DNA of 64,000 nt from Streptosporangium brasiliense (GCF_030811595.1 NZ_JAUSRB010000002.1:7068001-7132000); one strand, 5' to 3'. Shown: positions 26,069-34,008, counted from the first letter of the stretch. The notes: a model not told the origin generated them from the letters alone. Program-made: numbers and translations.

Positions 26069-26641
26069 TCACCCGACTGGTGACGACGCGATTGCGTCCC
26101 GTGACGCCGCGCCATCCTGCCCGGCCATCTCGCGGGCCACCGGATCGGTCACCGTGAACAGTCCCGGCCCTTGTTCCTTCGCCCAGCCGCGTTCCACCAG
26201 CCGCTTCAGCTTGGAGCGCAGCCCTTCCCTCTTGGCGGCCTCATCCGGCATTCCCATCGCCACCGCGATCTGCCCGGCCCGTATCGCCCGCCCGGCATCG
26301 GCCATGATCTCCACCGCGTCCCGGTACGCGCGCGGCAGCACCGCCGCCTTCATGCCGGGTCGCCAGTGCGGCACCGTCACCACACCCAGCACCGGCGGCT
26401 GTGCTGGCGGGCCGGTGCCGGCCGCGTCGGCGGCCTTTGCCTGTCCATTGGGCTCATCGAGCAGCTGGGCCGCTTCGCCCACGATTTCCTCGACGGTCTC
26501 CCGTGTGATCGTCAGCCGTGACAAGCGGTCCTGCTCGTCCCGCATCTGTGAGGTGAGCGCGGCGATCTGCTCGCGGATCTCCTCGATCCGCCGGCGGGCC
26601 GCGGCTTCGCGCCGTACCAGTTCCTCGAGCAACGAGCTCAT
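26069..26641 (-). CDS. IS-associated accessory protein
   Basis: The 190-residue protein begins MSSLLEELVRREAAARRRIE with a coiled coil to about residue 50 (EIREQIAALTSQMRDEQDRL), then a Pro-rich linker and a winged-helix-like C-terminal half (VEIMADAGRAIRAGQIAVAM, LRSKLKRLVERGWAKEQGPG, LFTVTDPVARE). It lies directly upstream of the ISKra4 transposase; the pair is common in actinomycetes, and this protein is presumed to assist or regulate transposition. A fragment of a second copy is fused to an IS5 relic at about 29150-29216. Confidence 0.7.
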   Translation of the reverse strand: MSSLLEELVRREAAARRRIEEIREQIAALTSQMRDEQDRLSRLTITRETVEEIVGEAAQLLDEPNGQAKAADAAGTGPPAQPPVLGVVTVPHWRPGMKAAVLPRAYRDAVEIMADAGRAIRAGQIAVAMGMPDEAAKREGLRSKLKRLVERGWAKEQGPGLFTVTDPVAREMAGQDGAASRDAIASSPVG

Positions 26642-26733
26642 CGTCACTACCGCCTCACGGGTCTGCACTCACAGTAAAAGGCAGTTAGTTCCCGGATCAA
26701 ACAGTCATGTCTACAAAAGCCCAGCTCAGGCAC

Positions 26734-27045
26734 TCACTGAGGGAGAGTCGCACCCCTCTCCTTACGCAGCCGCTCCAGCTCCAGTTGCTCGGGCGTCTTA
26801 CGCGCCCGCGCGGAGCTCGCCGGACCGGCGGCGGTCAACTCGCCGTTGTCGCGCTGGCGACGCCACAGGTCGATGCTCGTGCTGTAGAGACCTTCGCGCT
26901 GCAGGACCCTGCCCTTCTCACCGTCCGGCGCGGCCTCGTACTCCGCGACGATCCGCAGCTTGTACTCGGCCGAGAAGTACCGCCGTCTGGGCCGGTCACC
27001 CCGAGGGCCGTCACCGCGTTGAAGGTCGTGGCTGGTCATGGTCAC
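26734..27045 (-). pseudogene. IS3-family OrfA fragment
   Basis: The product contains RRRYFSAEYKLRIVAEYEAA, EKGRVLQREGLYSTSIDLWR and TPEQLELERLRKE, the OrfA helix-turn-helix plus leucine-zipper start. The zipper is cut short and no OrfB transposase follows. It lies just upstream of the ISKra4 accessory gene, which may have inserted into it. Confidence 0.7.
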
Positions 27046-27286
27046 TGTGCTCGATACCCGTTCTCGCCCTGCTCATATCAGTTAAGGAACTTAGTCCCTG
27101 TTTGTCTCACTTGAGCTTGGCACAGAGGGAACCTTCACGAGGCGAGCTGATCACCCTTCACATGTCCGGCAGAGCAGAAAAAAGTTGATCGGGGCATGCT
27201 GTCGATTGCTTCCCCATTCAGGAAGGCCCTGCGCCCTTACGGCGGACAAAACGGTGACGACGCGAGCTGGATCTAAGCGCCAACAA

Positions 27287-27327
27287 GAACGGGCATGACT
27301 CCCTCGAGACTGGAGGCCTGCCCGTTC
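27287..27327. repeat. Hairpin repeat, copy 1
   Basis: GAACGGGC (27287-27294) and GCCCGTTC (27320-27327) form a perfect outer stem with an inner CTCC/GGAG pairing. About 40 bp (CAACAAGAACGGGC...GACTCC...GAGACTGGAGGC...) are nearly identical to copy 2 at 28265-28314. It is either a shared terminator or an end sequence of the nearby IS5 relics. Confidence 0.6.
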
Positions 27328-27329
27328 CT

Positions 27330-27500
27330 ATACATCCTCGCGGCCTGAGCTATGTGGTGGTTCTGAAGGACGGCGATGGCCTTGCCCAGGCGACCGGCCT
27401 TGTTGGGGCAGCAGCGGAGTTTGCGCAGGATGCGCCAGCTTTGAGCTGGGCGTTCGCGCGTTCGCCAGGGCCGCGGAGCTTGGCCTGGGGGCGGTCGTCC
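27330..27500 (-). pseudogene. IS5-family transposase, C-terminal fragment
   Basis: The minus strand encodes SWRILRKLRCCPNKAGRLGK then AIAVLQNHHIAQAARM, which matches the C-terminus of the larger IS5 relic ending at 28711 (SWRILRKLRSSPSKAGHLCK). The part before it (GPGERxNAQLK) is in another frame. Only about 55 codons remain. The fragment begins directly at the stop of the exported-protein gene at 27505. Confidence 0.65.
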
Positions 27501-27504
27501 GGGG

Positions 27505-27990
27505 TCACGAGCCCGTCCAGGCCCCACAGGTGCCGACGTAACCCGTCGGACCCTTGTTGCAGGCTCGGAAGTGCAGGTCGGAGTACAGGCCGACCGGAAG
27601 ATCGTCCGTGGTGACCCCGATCGTGGCGTCGCCGGGCTCATAGCTTACGAAGGTGGTCGCGGAGTGGTTGGTCCACGTACCTCCGGAGTACCTGTACCCC
27701 TTGAACTGGAGCGCGCCGCCGTAGTCGCCGTAGTAGCAGTCGCTGTTATAACCGGTCAGCTGCCCACTCAGATACACCTTGTAGGCCTTCCGGCCGTTGT
27801 AGGTGTTGATATAGGTATAGGTGTAATCGAACGACGCCTGCACGCACCCGTTGCCGCTACTGACCGTGAAGTACGTCAGAGCGGAGCGGTTGGCGGACGC
27901 TGAGGCGGGGGCGGCGAGCGCGCCAGCGAGGGTCAGCGCGGCGGCCAGCGAGGCGACGCTGCGGGCGAGGCGAGTGCGGCGGATTTGCAT
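27505..27990 (-). CDS. Exported Cys-containing protein of unknown function
   Basis: The 161-residue product has a strong Sec signal (QIRRTRLARSVASLAAALTL, then AGALAAPASASA with an Ala-x-Ala site near residue 32). The mature protein of about 130 residues is rich in Tyr, Gly and Thr and beta-prone: LTYFTVSSGNGCVQASFDY, TYTYINTYNGRKAYKVYLSG and GGALQFKGYRYSGGTWTNHS. Four Cys (NGCVQ, SDCYY, RACNKG, GTCGAW) could make two disulfides. The stop is at the junction with an IS5 fragment, so the true C-terminus may have been changed. No family is recognised; a cell-surface or secreted binding role is a guess. Confidence 0.65.
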   Translation of the reverse strand: MQIRRTRLARSVASLAAALTLAGALAAPASASANRSALTYFTVSSGNGCVQASFDYTYTYINTYNGRKAYKVYLSGQLTGYNSDCYYGDYGGALQFKGYRYSGGTWTNHSATTFVSYEPGDATIGVTTDDLPVGLYSDLHFRACNKGPTGYVGTCGAWTGS

Positions 27991-28264
27991 GCGAGACTCC
28001 TACGTGGATAGCGAGGTCCGAACGAGGTGTCGCTTCTTGGAGCAAAGCAAGTCTAGATCGCCGGGATCTATGCCGTATGTCACGAGTCCATCACCATCCA
28101 GCGCATCACACGCGCTCTCGTGCTGATCGTGGCCGCCTACGAGCGTTCACCACCAGGGCGATGGGGATCTACTGACGCGCGCCAGGATCGACGCAGCTGA
28201 GGAAGCACCACTGGCTGGGGACCGGCTCGATCATGGTCCACAACTGGCCCACAACCTGCGAGCG

Positions 28265-28314
28265 TCAACGAGAACGGGCGGGACTCCGTGAGACTGGAGG
28301 CCCGTCCGTATCTA
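28265..28314. repeat. Hairpin repeat, copy 2
   Basis: This copy (CAACGAGAACGGGCGGGACT, then CCGTGAGACTGGAGGCCCGT) matches copy 1 at 27281-27333. It lies about 50 bp from the tRNA-Arg fragment, as integrase-gene terminators often do near attachment sites. Confidence 0.55.
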
Positions 28315-28361
28315 CAATGTTCACCCTGGTCAGCAGTCAAAACTGCTGGTCAAGATCGTGT

Positions 28362-28402
28362 GCCCCCTGCAAGATTCGAACTTGCGCTCCTGGCTCCGGA
28401 GA
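28362..28402 (-). tRNA. 3' fragment of tRNA-Arg(CCG), likely attachment-site scar
   Basis: On the minus strand the sequence runs CTCCGGA (anticodon loop, anticodon CCG), GCCAG, a short variable loop, T-arm GCAAG-TTCGAAT-CTTGC, acceptor strand AGGGGGC and A. The T-arm is perfect. The 5' half (acceptor GCCCCCT and D-arm) is absent upstream, so it cannot be a functional tRNA. Many actinomycete integrative elements duplicate exactly this 3' part of a tRNA gene when they insert, so it is best read as attL or attR of an old element. Confidence 0.7.
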
Positions 28403-28710
28403 GGGTTGCACCTTTCATAGGATAAGCCTCCCAACCTGGGCATACGTCGATTACCCTCCCCCGAGAGATGTACTTGGCCCACGACTGGCCCACGATCAGC
28501 GCTGAGGCACGGCCTACCTGGGAGATTCGGCCTGGATGACGGGTTCGGGGTTCGGGCCTGGGCAGGCTGAGGCGACGGCTTTACAGAGCCCTGGCTATCG
28601 AGCGATTACACGCGTCACCATCTGAAATGCTATGGAGGTGACTGCCCGAGCACCCGCGGCGACGCGTATACGACGCAGGCCCCTTCGCCAAGTTGCAACA
28701 CTGACCTTTT
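28403..28710. other. Intergenic region, no gene seen
   Basis: It contains tandem-like GGCCCACGACTGGCCCACGA text near 28480, which resembles GTCCACAACTGGCCCACAAC at 28235, and otherwise no supportable gene. The similarity on both sides of the tRNA fragment may be part of an attachment region. Confidence 0.35.
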
Positions 28711-29154
28711 TCATCCTCGTGCGGCCTGTGCGGCGCGGTGATTTTGGAGGACGGCGATGGCCTTGCACAGGTGGCCGGCCTTGCTGGGGCTGCTGCGTAG
28801 CTTTCGCAGGATGCGCCAGCTCTTGAGCTGGGCGTTCGCACGCTCGCCGGGTCCGCGTAGGCGGGCGTGTGAGCGGTTGGCCTGCTTTTGGGACTGGGGT
28901 TTGTTCTTGCCCTTGTACGGAGTGACGACCGGGCCCTCGGCCCCCTGATACGCCTTGTCGGCCAGGGTGATGATGCCGGCCTTCTCCAACGCGCGCAGGA
29001 TGCCCCAGATCCGGGCGGCGGTGAGGTCATGGGTTCTGCCGGGCAGCGCGCCCGAGGTCCACAGGATCGTCCCGTCCGGTGTGGCGATGATCGGGACGTT
29101 CATCCCGTGCACGCGGTGCTTACCGGAGAAGTAGGGCCGATCGGCTGTCGCAGC
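28711..29154 (-). pseudogene. IS5-family transposase, C-terminal half
   Basis: The frame encodes DRPYFSGKHRVHGMNVPIIA, GTILWTSGALPGRTHDLTAA, RIWGILRALEKAGIITLADK, AYQGAEGPVVTPYKGKNKPQ and RLRGPGERANAQLKSWRILR to a natural stop. This is the last half of an IS5 DDE transposase (THDLTAAR and the ERANAQLK segment with the catalytic Glu). The N-terminal half is replaced at about 29154 by part of an IS accessory gene. Confidence 0.8.
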
Positions 29155-29216
29155 CCCTCGATCCGACGCCGAGCCGCAGCCTCCCGCCGCGCCAGCTCCT
29201 CCAGCAACGAGCCCAT
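29150..29216 (-). pseudogene. Fragment of the IS accessory gene
   Basis: From ATG 29216 the product reads MGSLLEELARREAAARRRIE then runs into IS5 sequence. It matches the first 20 residues of the accessory protein at 26069-26641 (MSSLLEELVRREAAARRRIE). It marks a recombination junction between two elements. Confidence 0.7.
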
Positions 29217-29303
29217 CGCCATCACCGCCTTGCCTCAGACGGTAGGACGGTGATCGCTCACCCAACCAGGCCCCAACCACGAACCCCCAGCTCAGCCACT
29301 CCC

Positions 29304-29532
29304 TCAGAAGGAGCCGCACCCATATCCGTTGGACTTCCGGCCGAAGCCACGGGGACCCCGGTCTGCGGTGTCGGGCAGGAGGTAGTACTCCTCCAGCAGG
29401 GCGCGTGCGTCGTCGTTGTCGCTGACGGCGCAGTCCCAGATCACCTGCTCGCCGTCGCTGGTGACGTGGAAGGCGAAGAACGCGCAGCATGCCTTTTCGC
29501 GGGCGGCAGCGGCGGCTTCTACCCGTGACCGC
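29304..29532 (-). pseudogene. Fragment of a short Cys-Cys protein
   Basis: The minus frame contains AAREKACCAFFAFHVTSDGE, QVIWDCAVSDNDDARALLEE and YYLLPD. It resembles the C-terminal part of small actinomycete proteins with REKxCCxFFxF followed by a beta strand and a helix; their function is not clear to me. Upstream coding is lost and the C-terminus runs into dispersed-repeat copy B. Confidence 0.4.
29322..29359 (+). repeat. Dispersed ~38-bp repeat, copy B
   Basis: ATATCCGTTGGACTTCCGGC, then CGAAGCCACGGGGACCCC, matches the family consensus with a few changes. It forms the C-terminal codons of the fragment on the opposite strand, which shows insertion or recombination at this point. Confidence 0.6.
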
Positions 29533-29905
29533 GGTGGACGCAGAAGAGCTGGTCTTCGGTGCCGTAGGGTCCGCGGTAGGAGACGATGGCGGGGCCTTGA
29601 GCGCTCAGGTGGCCGGGCAGCCGGGTGTCGGGGCTCCAGTGGGCCGAGTTGAAGCTGGTCCACCACAGGCTCTGGCCGCCGGAGCCGCGGTGCACGCAGT
29701 ACAGCCTGTTATTGAAGACGGCCAGGGCAGGGCCCTCCGCACTCCGGTGGGCGGGCAGCCGGCGGACGTGGTGCATCGGCGCGCCCAGCGCACGGCCCAT
29801 CGCGTTGAACGACTCCCCGTCGCGCCGGCGCCGCCAGATCTCGTCTTGCTGAGCAGAGGAAAACCCGTAGTCCCGCTCACGTACCTCCATGGCCCGCATG
29901 ATCAT
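29519..29905 (-). pseudogene. IS30 N-terminal domain fused to a lectin-like propeller fragment
   Basis: The 128-codon frame begins with an IS30-type N-terminal HTH (YGFSSAQQDEIWRRRRDGES, FNAMGRALGAP, about residues 13-43). It then changes to two propeller-like repeats: RSAEGPALAVFNNRLYCVHR followed by SLWWTSFNSAHWSPDTRLPG, and LSAQGPAIVSYRG followed by EDQLFCVHRG. The repeats resemble the blades of actinomycete secreted or lectin-like propeller proteins (ALAVFxxRLYCVHRGxxxxxLWWTSF). Either part alone would be a relic; the in-frame fusion is unusual. It may be translated, but neither half is complete. Confidence 0.55.
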
Positions 29906-29950
29906 CCATAGGTGGTGGCCGTCGTCTGTGAGAAAACGTGATCCTGGAGC

Positions 29951-30532
29951 TCACGTGTTCGGCGGTGTGGGGCGCATGCCTTCGAGCAGGGTGGCCAGGT
30001 AACGGTGGGCGGTGTCGATCCGGTCGGTGGGGGTGCCGCCGTGGACGGTCACGGCGTGGGCGATGCCGCACATGAGCGGGACGAGGTCGGCCGCGGCGAG
30101 GTCGGGGCGGACGGCTCCGGCGTCGCGGGCCCGCTCGAGGAGTGTGGTGCCGGCCGACGCGAGCGACTTCTTGAGTTCCGTGGTGCGCGGCAGGGTGTCC
30201 GTGGTCGCGGCGGCGACCGGGGGCAGGGCGGCGTCGGTGACCTGTGCTTCGACGATGCGGGACAGGAAGCCCTCCAGCGCCCGCCAGGGGTCGGCGTCGG
30301 CCAAAGCCTGCTCGCCATGCGCGGCCAGGGCTTCCAGGCAGGGAGCGGCGACGGTCTCCAGTAGTGCCTCGGGGGTGGCGAAGTGCCGGTAGACCGTGGC
30401 GACCCCGAGGCCTGCCCGGCGCGCGACGTCGTTGAGCTGCAACGCGGTGCCCTGGTCGACCAGGTCGCGGGCGGTGGCGACGATCCGCTCCCAGTTGCGG
30501 GCGGCGTCTTTGCGCAGCTGTGTGGTCGTCAT
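29951..30532 (-). CDS. TetR-family transcriptional regulator
   Basis: The 193-residue protein has an N-terminal TetR HTH: RKDAARNWERIVATARDLVD, ALQLNDVARRAGLGVATVYR, then HFATPEALLETVAAP (about residues 6-62). The C-terminal domain is helical, of the TetR_C type (LVPLMCGIAHAVTVHGG, HRYLATLLEGMRPTP). It lies downstream of the SDR gene (30853-31749), same strand, 320 bp apart. The perfect 15-bp inverted pair at 31771-31823 ahead of the SDR is a good candidate for its binding site. Such TetR/SDR pairs are common; the inducer is unknown. Confidence 0.88.
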   Translation of the reverse strand: MTTTQLRKDAARNWERIVATARDLVDQGTALQLNDVARRAGLGVATVYRHFATPEALLETVAAPCLEALAAHGEQALADADPWRALEGFLSRIVEAQVTDAALPPVAAATTDTLPRTTELKKSLASAGTTLLERARDAGAVRPDLAAADLVPLMCGIAHAVTVHGGTPTDRIDTAHRYLATLLEGMRPTPPNT

Positions 30533-30852
30533 GTGGGAAGAATCCAGGTTGCTCGTCTTGGTTCACAGGCTCGTCGTCTGATCATATGCGGGCGTTCCCG
30601 GGAGACCTGGCTGTCGGGCGGTGGGCGGGCTGCCTGGCCCGCCCACCGCAGGCTGTCAGCGCGCGTCGTGCTCCTGGCCGAGGAAGCCGATGATGATCTC
30701 CAGCTACTGGTTCGACGGTCATGGTTGTGTCCTCATGCGGAACGGGCGAACGGGGAGCGGTGGGAGTTCGGCGTGTTTCCCGAGAGAGCGACGGGAGCGC
30801 GCCGGCGCTGGTCGTGTGACCGGCGGGCGGCCGGGGGCGCACCTGCCGATGG
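30533..30852. other. Intergenic region with a gene-tail remnant
   Basis: Near 30660-30705 the minus strand encodes LEIIIGFLGQEHDAR and a stop, possibly the tail of an NTF2-like protein; the codon before it is TAG. Nothing else is supportable. Confidence 0.3.
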
Positions 30853-31749
30853 TCATGCATCCGCTCTGGCCGCAGGCGCGTGGGTCTCGCTGAGCAGGTG
30901 TACGGCCTCGGCGATGCGGCGGTCGGTCGCCGCACGGAACGGGGCGACGGGGTGTGCCTGGGGCCCGATGACGAGGCCGGTCCGGCCGGTCAGCGCGTGG
31001 TCGGTGGCGGCGGTGATCGAGGGCCTGGCCGCCGCGGACGCCGGACCGGAGGTGGAGCGTTCGAACTTGCGGCGTACCAGCGGCCACAGCAGCCGCAGGG
31101 CAGGAGAGACGATCTTCGGGTCGGTCAGGGTGCCGTTGGTCATGTCGGTCGCGGCGCCTCCGGGATCGGCGGCGAAGACCGACACGCCTGTGCCGTCCAG
31201 CCGCCTCGCCAGGTCGAGCGTGTAGGCGAGGTTGGCGAGCTTGGCGCGGCCGTACCAGTGGAAGCCGTAGTAGCCGCCTGGCGGCTCGACCGCGTCGAAC
31301 ACCCGCTTGGCGACGCCGACCGCGCCCGAGGTCACGTTCACGATCCTGCTCGGCGCCCCGGCGGTGAGCGTGGGCAGCAGTAGTTCGGTCAGCAGATACG
31401 GCGAGAGGTGGTTGACGACGAACGACGCCTCGACGCCCCCCAGGTCCGCGCGCTCGGCGAACATCGCCCCAACGTTGTTGACCAGCACCGTCAACGGTTT
31501 CCCCGACGCGGCGTGGTCGGCGGCGATGCTGTCGGCCAGCGCGCGGACCTGGTCGAGCGAGGCGAGGTCGGCGGACAGGAACCGGCCGGGGTGCGCCGGT
31601 TGCGTCGCGTTGATCCGCTCAACCGCCCTGGCTCCCCGGTCGGCGTCGCGCCCGACCACAGTGACCGCGAATCCTGCGGCGGCCAGCCCCAGCGCGGTCT
31701 CCAGGCCGATGCCCCCCGTGCCGGCCGTGACCACAGCTGTCTTCATCAT
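30853..31749 (-). CDS. Short-chain dehydrogenase/reductase
   Basis: The 298-residue product starts at ATG 31749 after GGAGGGG. The cofactor motif appears as VVTAGTGGIGLETALGLAAA (residues 5-24; G-T-G-G-I-G) and VVGRDADRGARAVERI suggests NADP preference (Arg after the second strand). LTVLVNNVGAMF is the NNAG-equivalent, the catalytic Ser is in IVNVTSGAVGV and YxxxK is WYGRAKLANL. Length and C-terminus (LRLLWPLVRRKFERSTSGPA) fit the retinol-dehydrogenase/WW-domain-oxidoreductase-like subgroup. Substrate unknown. Expression is probably controlled through the 31771-31823 inverted repeats by the TetR protein at 29951. Confidence 0.88.
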   Translation of the reverse strand: MMKTAVVTAGTGGIGLETALGLAAAGFAVTVVGRDADRGARAVERINATQPAHPGRFLSADLASLDQVRALADSIAADHAASGKPLTVLVNNVGAMFAERADLGGVEASFVVNHLSPYLLTELLLPTLTAGAPSRIVNVTSGAVGVAKRVFDAVEPPGGYYGFHWYGRAKLANLAYTLDLARRLDGTGVSVFAADPGGAATDMTNGTLTDPKIVSPALRLLWPLVRRKFERSTSGPASAAARPSITAATDHALTGRTGLVIGPQAHPVAPFRAATDRRIAEAVHLLSETHAPAARADA

Positions 31750-31770
31750 GAGCCCCTCCACCCAGATAAC

Positions 31771-31823
31771 CGGATAGTTCATCCGCCTAGGTGGGACAGT
31801 ACCACAATCGGATGAACTATCCG
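31771..31823. promoter_or_regulatory. Pair of perfect 15-bp inverted operator sites
   Basis: CGGATAGTTCATCCG (31771-31785) is the exact reverse complement of CGGATGAACTATCCG (31809-31823), 23 nt apart. Each arm is itself a dyad (GGAT-N5-ATCC). They lie 22 bp ahead of the SDR ATG. This is the usual form of a double operator bound by two repressor dimers. Confidence 0.8.
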
Positions 31824-31860
31824 TTTAATGCTTCGACCGGTGATGACAGTCGGCCACGAA

Positions 31861-31900
31861 GGGGCCCGGCAGTAATCGCGGAAAATCCAGTGGATATACC
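31861..31900 (-). repeat. Dispersed ~38-bp repeat, copy C
   Basis: Read on the minus strand it is GGTATATCCACTGGATTTTC, then CGCGATTACTGCCGGGCCCC. With copy D it forms an inverted pair around about 120 bp. Read on the other strand it encodes GPAVIAENPVDI, which parallels VPVVLAENPTDL in copy E. Confidence 0.6.
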
Positions 31901-32018
31901 CCTGACCTGCCCTGATGTGAGGGCGCCGCAGGACTGGTGCGCCGGTCGGTGGGTGCGGTGGACTGGACCGAGGATGCCGCCGACCTTGCCCAGATGCTCC
32001 AGATCGACGCTGGTCGGC

Positions 32019-32057
32019 GATATTCGTTGGATTTTCGGCGAGCACTACCGGGACCCC
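32019..32057 (+). repeat. Dispersed ~38-bp repeat, copy D
   Basis: GATATTCGTTGGATTTTCGG, then CGAGCACTACCGGGACCCC, is close to copy E (reverse). The minus strand encodes VPVVLAENPTNIADQRR, so the element may derive from a coding sequence. Confidence 0.6.
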
Positions 32058-32380
32058 ATGACACCGGGGCGATGCCGATCCCGGATCAAGGGCGAGGACG
32101 TGTGGAACAGCTACCCGGCGGCTGGGGACACGCTCGGGAGCGGAGGGCCGGTCTGTGGCCCTCCACTCGGGTCGGCGTCACTCAGGGTGACGTAGCTGTG
32201 CGTGATCGGCTCCGTTGTCAGGCAGGAGTTTCCCCCGCATCGGGCCTTTCATCTGCCTACCCAAGCATCTGCCTACCAAGAAGGCGGGCGTTCCCGACGA
32301 TCGAGGGAGTCGGCAGGTGCGGGTGGTGCCGTTCGCTTCGCGGCGGGCGGGCCGCTGATGAATGGCCGGATCTTCTGCGA

Positions 32381-33187
32381 TCAAGCGGGCCTGCGCGCTT
32401 GAACGGTGTGCACGGTGAAGGACACCGCCCGGAAAACGGGATGGACGATCGCCGCACGGGCCGCCTCGAGGTCCGATTCCGTCAGACCGTGTGCCAGCAG
32501 GGCCGGCTCCAGATGCCGGCTGTTGCTGAGCAGCAGCGCCGCCCCGGCTGAATCCGGTCCCCATACCTCGCTGTGACACTGTGGGTCGACATCGGTGAAC
32601 CCGGCATCGGTGAGGGCGGCGGCGACCTGCGGGCCCCAGGACGGGTCGGCGCCGGCCGCGCGCAGGACGCCGACGAGCCCGAGGAGATAGGCGTGGTAGG
32701 CCTTGGCGTCCTGCGGTGTCGCCGCGGTGAGGATCGGCCAGTGTGTGGTGTCGATCTCATCGATCTGGATGACTCCACCTGGCTTGAGCGCGGCGAGGAG
32801 CTTGCGGAGAACCTGGTGGCGCTCGGGGAGGTGGCTGAGGACCAGACGGGCGTGGATCAGATCGAAGGCATCGTCCAGCAGCGGATCGGTGGTCACATCA
32901 TGCCTGGCCACGGTGAGACCGGGAACGTCGGGGATGAGTTGCGGCTGGATGTCGGTGGCGAGCACGCGGCCGGTGGGGGCGACGCGTTCGGCGAGCCAGA
33001 CGGCGACGCTGCCGCCGCCGGCGCCTATCTCCAGGCATTCCCAGCCATCGGTGATCGCGGTCTGTTCGAGGCGCTGGAAGGTGCCGGGATCCAGTAGCCG
33101 GGCGAGACTGTCGTGCTGGCCTCCGGCGTGGGCGTTGGCGTTGTCGAAGGCGTAGGCGGGACGGGCGCCATCAGACCGGTGGGTCAT
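32381..33187 (-). CDS. Class I SAM-dependent methyltransferase
   Basis: The 268-residue product has the class I Rossmann signature ECLEIGAGGGSVAVWLAERV (motif I, about residues 50-69), an acidic residue after strand 2 (VLATDIQPQLI), HARLVLSHLPERHQVLRKLL (motif IV/V area) and LKPGGVIQIDEID. It transfers a methyl group from S-adenosylmethionine to an unknown small molecule; the N-terminal YAFDNANAHAGGQHDSLARL is typical of the Methyltransf_25/UbiE-like group. It is monocistronic, reads leftward, and its start lies about 240 bp from the integrase relic. Ribosome site: AAAGAGAT is weak. Confidence 0.88.
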   Translation of the reverse strand: MTHRSDGARPAYAFDNANAHAGGQHDSLARLLDPGTFQRLEQTAITDGWECLEIGAGGGSVAVWLAERVAPTGRVLATDIQPQLIPDVPGLTVARHDVTTDPLLDDAFDLIHARLVLSHLPERHQVLRKLLAALKPGGVIQIDEIDTTHWPILTAATPQDAKAYHAYLLGLVGVLRAAGADPSWGPQVAAALTDAGFTDVDPQCHSEVWGPDSAGAALLLSNSRHLEPALLAHGLTESDLEAARAAIVHPVFRAVSFTVHTVQARRPA

Positions 33188-33423
33188 GGATCTCTTTCGC
33201 TAGGGGACGGTCGCTGGATGGTCGGTCGCGGCGGCCGGGTCCGGCGAGCGATCGTCGGCGCACGTCCGGGAGGTCGATCGCTGCCATCAGCGGTGCCGCA
33301 AAAGGAGAATCGGGTGTCTCTACGCTAACCGATCTTGACGTCTCCCTGGCGGGTCGGCAGCTGTCCGGAGGCGGTGCTGGTGATCGGCGGGACTTTGGGC
33401 CCGTGGTGCCGGTGCGGGCCGCG

Positions 33424-34008
33424 GATGCTGTGTGAGAGCGCCGGCCGGTCGGAAGAGATCTTGGGCGTGAACATCGAGGACCTGGACTTCGCCGGACGCC
33501 GATGTCAGGTCAAGGCCAATGTCAGGTCAAGGCCAAAGGTGCGCGGACCAAGGCCCGCCGGCGCGGCCAGGTGCGTGAAGACTCCGTGCTGGAAAACCTC
33601 TACTGGGACGCCGGCACCGCCCGGCTGCCGCCCCGCCTGCTGCCCCGCCTGTTCAAGGGCCGCATCCGCGGCCCGGTGTTCCTCCCCCACCGCCGCCCCG
33701 GCCCCGGGAAGGCGGTCGACGCGCGAGACGTGTGCCCCGACACCGGCTTGGTCCGGCTGTCGTATGGGCAGGCCCGTGCCCTGCTGGATGAGCACACCGC
33801 CATCGGCGGGCCGGGCACAGGCTGGGATCTGCACGAGTTCCGCCACTCGGCCCTGAGGCGCCTCGGGCAGGCCGGAGCGAGCCTGCTGATGCTGATGGCC
33901 AAGTCGCGGCATAAGAAGCCGGAGAACCTGCGCCGCTACTTCAAGCCCTCCCCAGAAGCCATCGCCGAGCTCACCAGCTTGCTCGCGCCCGGCGACACCG
34001 GGCGCTGA
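33424..34008 (+). pseudogene. Tyrosine integrase broken by a 17-bp tandem duplication
   Basis: The first frame gives SAGRSEEILGVNIEDLDFAG (catalytic Arg region). After the duplication at 33502-33535 reading must change frame to continue QVKAKGARTKARRRGQVRED, then DLHEFRHSALRRLGQAGASL (H-x-x-R box), MLMAKSRHKKPENLRRYFKP (second His region and catalytic Tyr) and a natural stop. Removing one 17-bp copy restores a single frame. The N-terminal SAM-like domain is also missing. All catalytic residues of the C-terminal domain are visible, so inactivation is fairly recent. Confidence 0.8.
33502..33535. repeat. 17-bp tandem duplication in the integrase
   Basis: ATGTCAGGTCAAGGCCA occurs at 33502-33518 and 33519-33535, identical. 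It shifts the integrase frame by +17. Confidence 0.95.

Larger units (their letters stand above)
31824..32380. other. Intergenic region with an inverted pair of dispersed repeats
   Basis: It holds copies C (31861-31900, reverse) and D (32019-32057) of the dispersed repeat in opposite orientation, and an imperfect 16-bp tandem duplication (CATCTGCCTACCCAAG, 32250-32265, then 32266-32280 with one C fewer). No supportable gene is seen between the SDR and methyltransferase genes. Confidence 0.4.

Noticed and set aside
28362..28402. Functional tRNA gene
   Set aside because: The 5' acceptor strand and D-arm are absent within the expected distance on the minus strand, so no cloverleaf can form.
33502..33535. 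Programmed frameshift in the integrase
   Set aside because: The frame change is fully explained by an exact 17-bp duplication; no slippery sequence is present.
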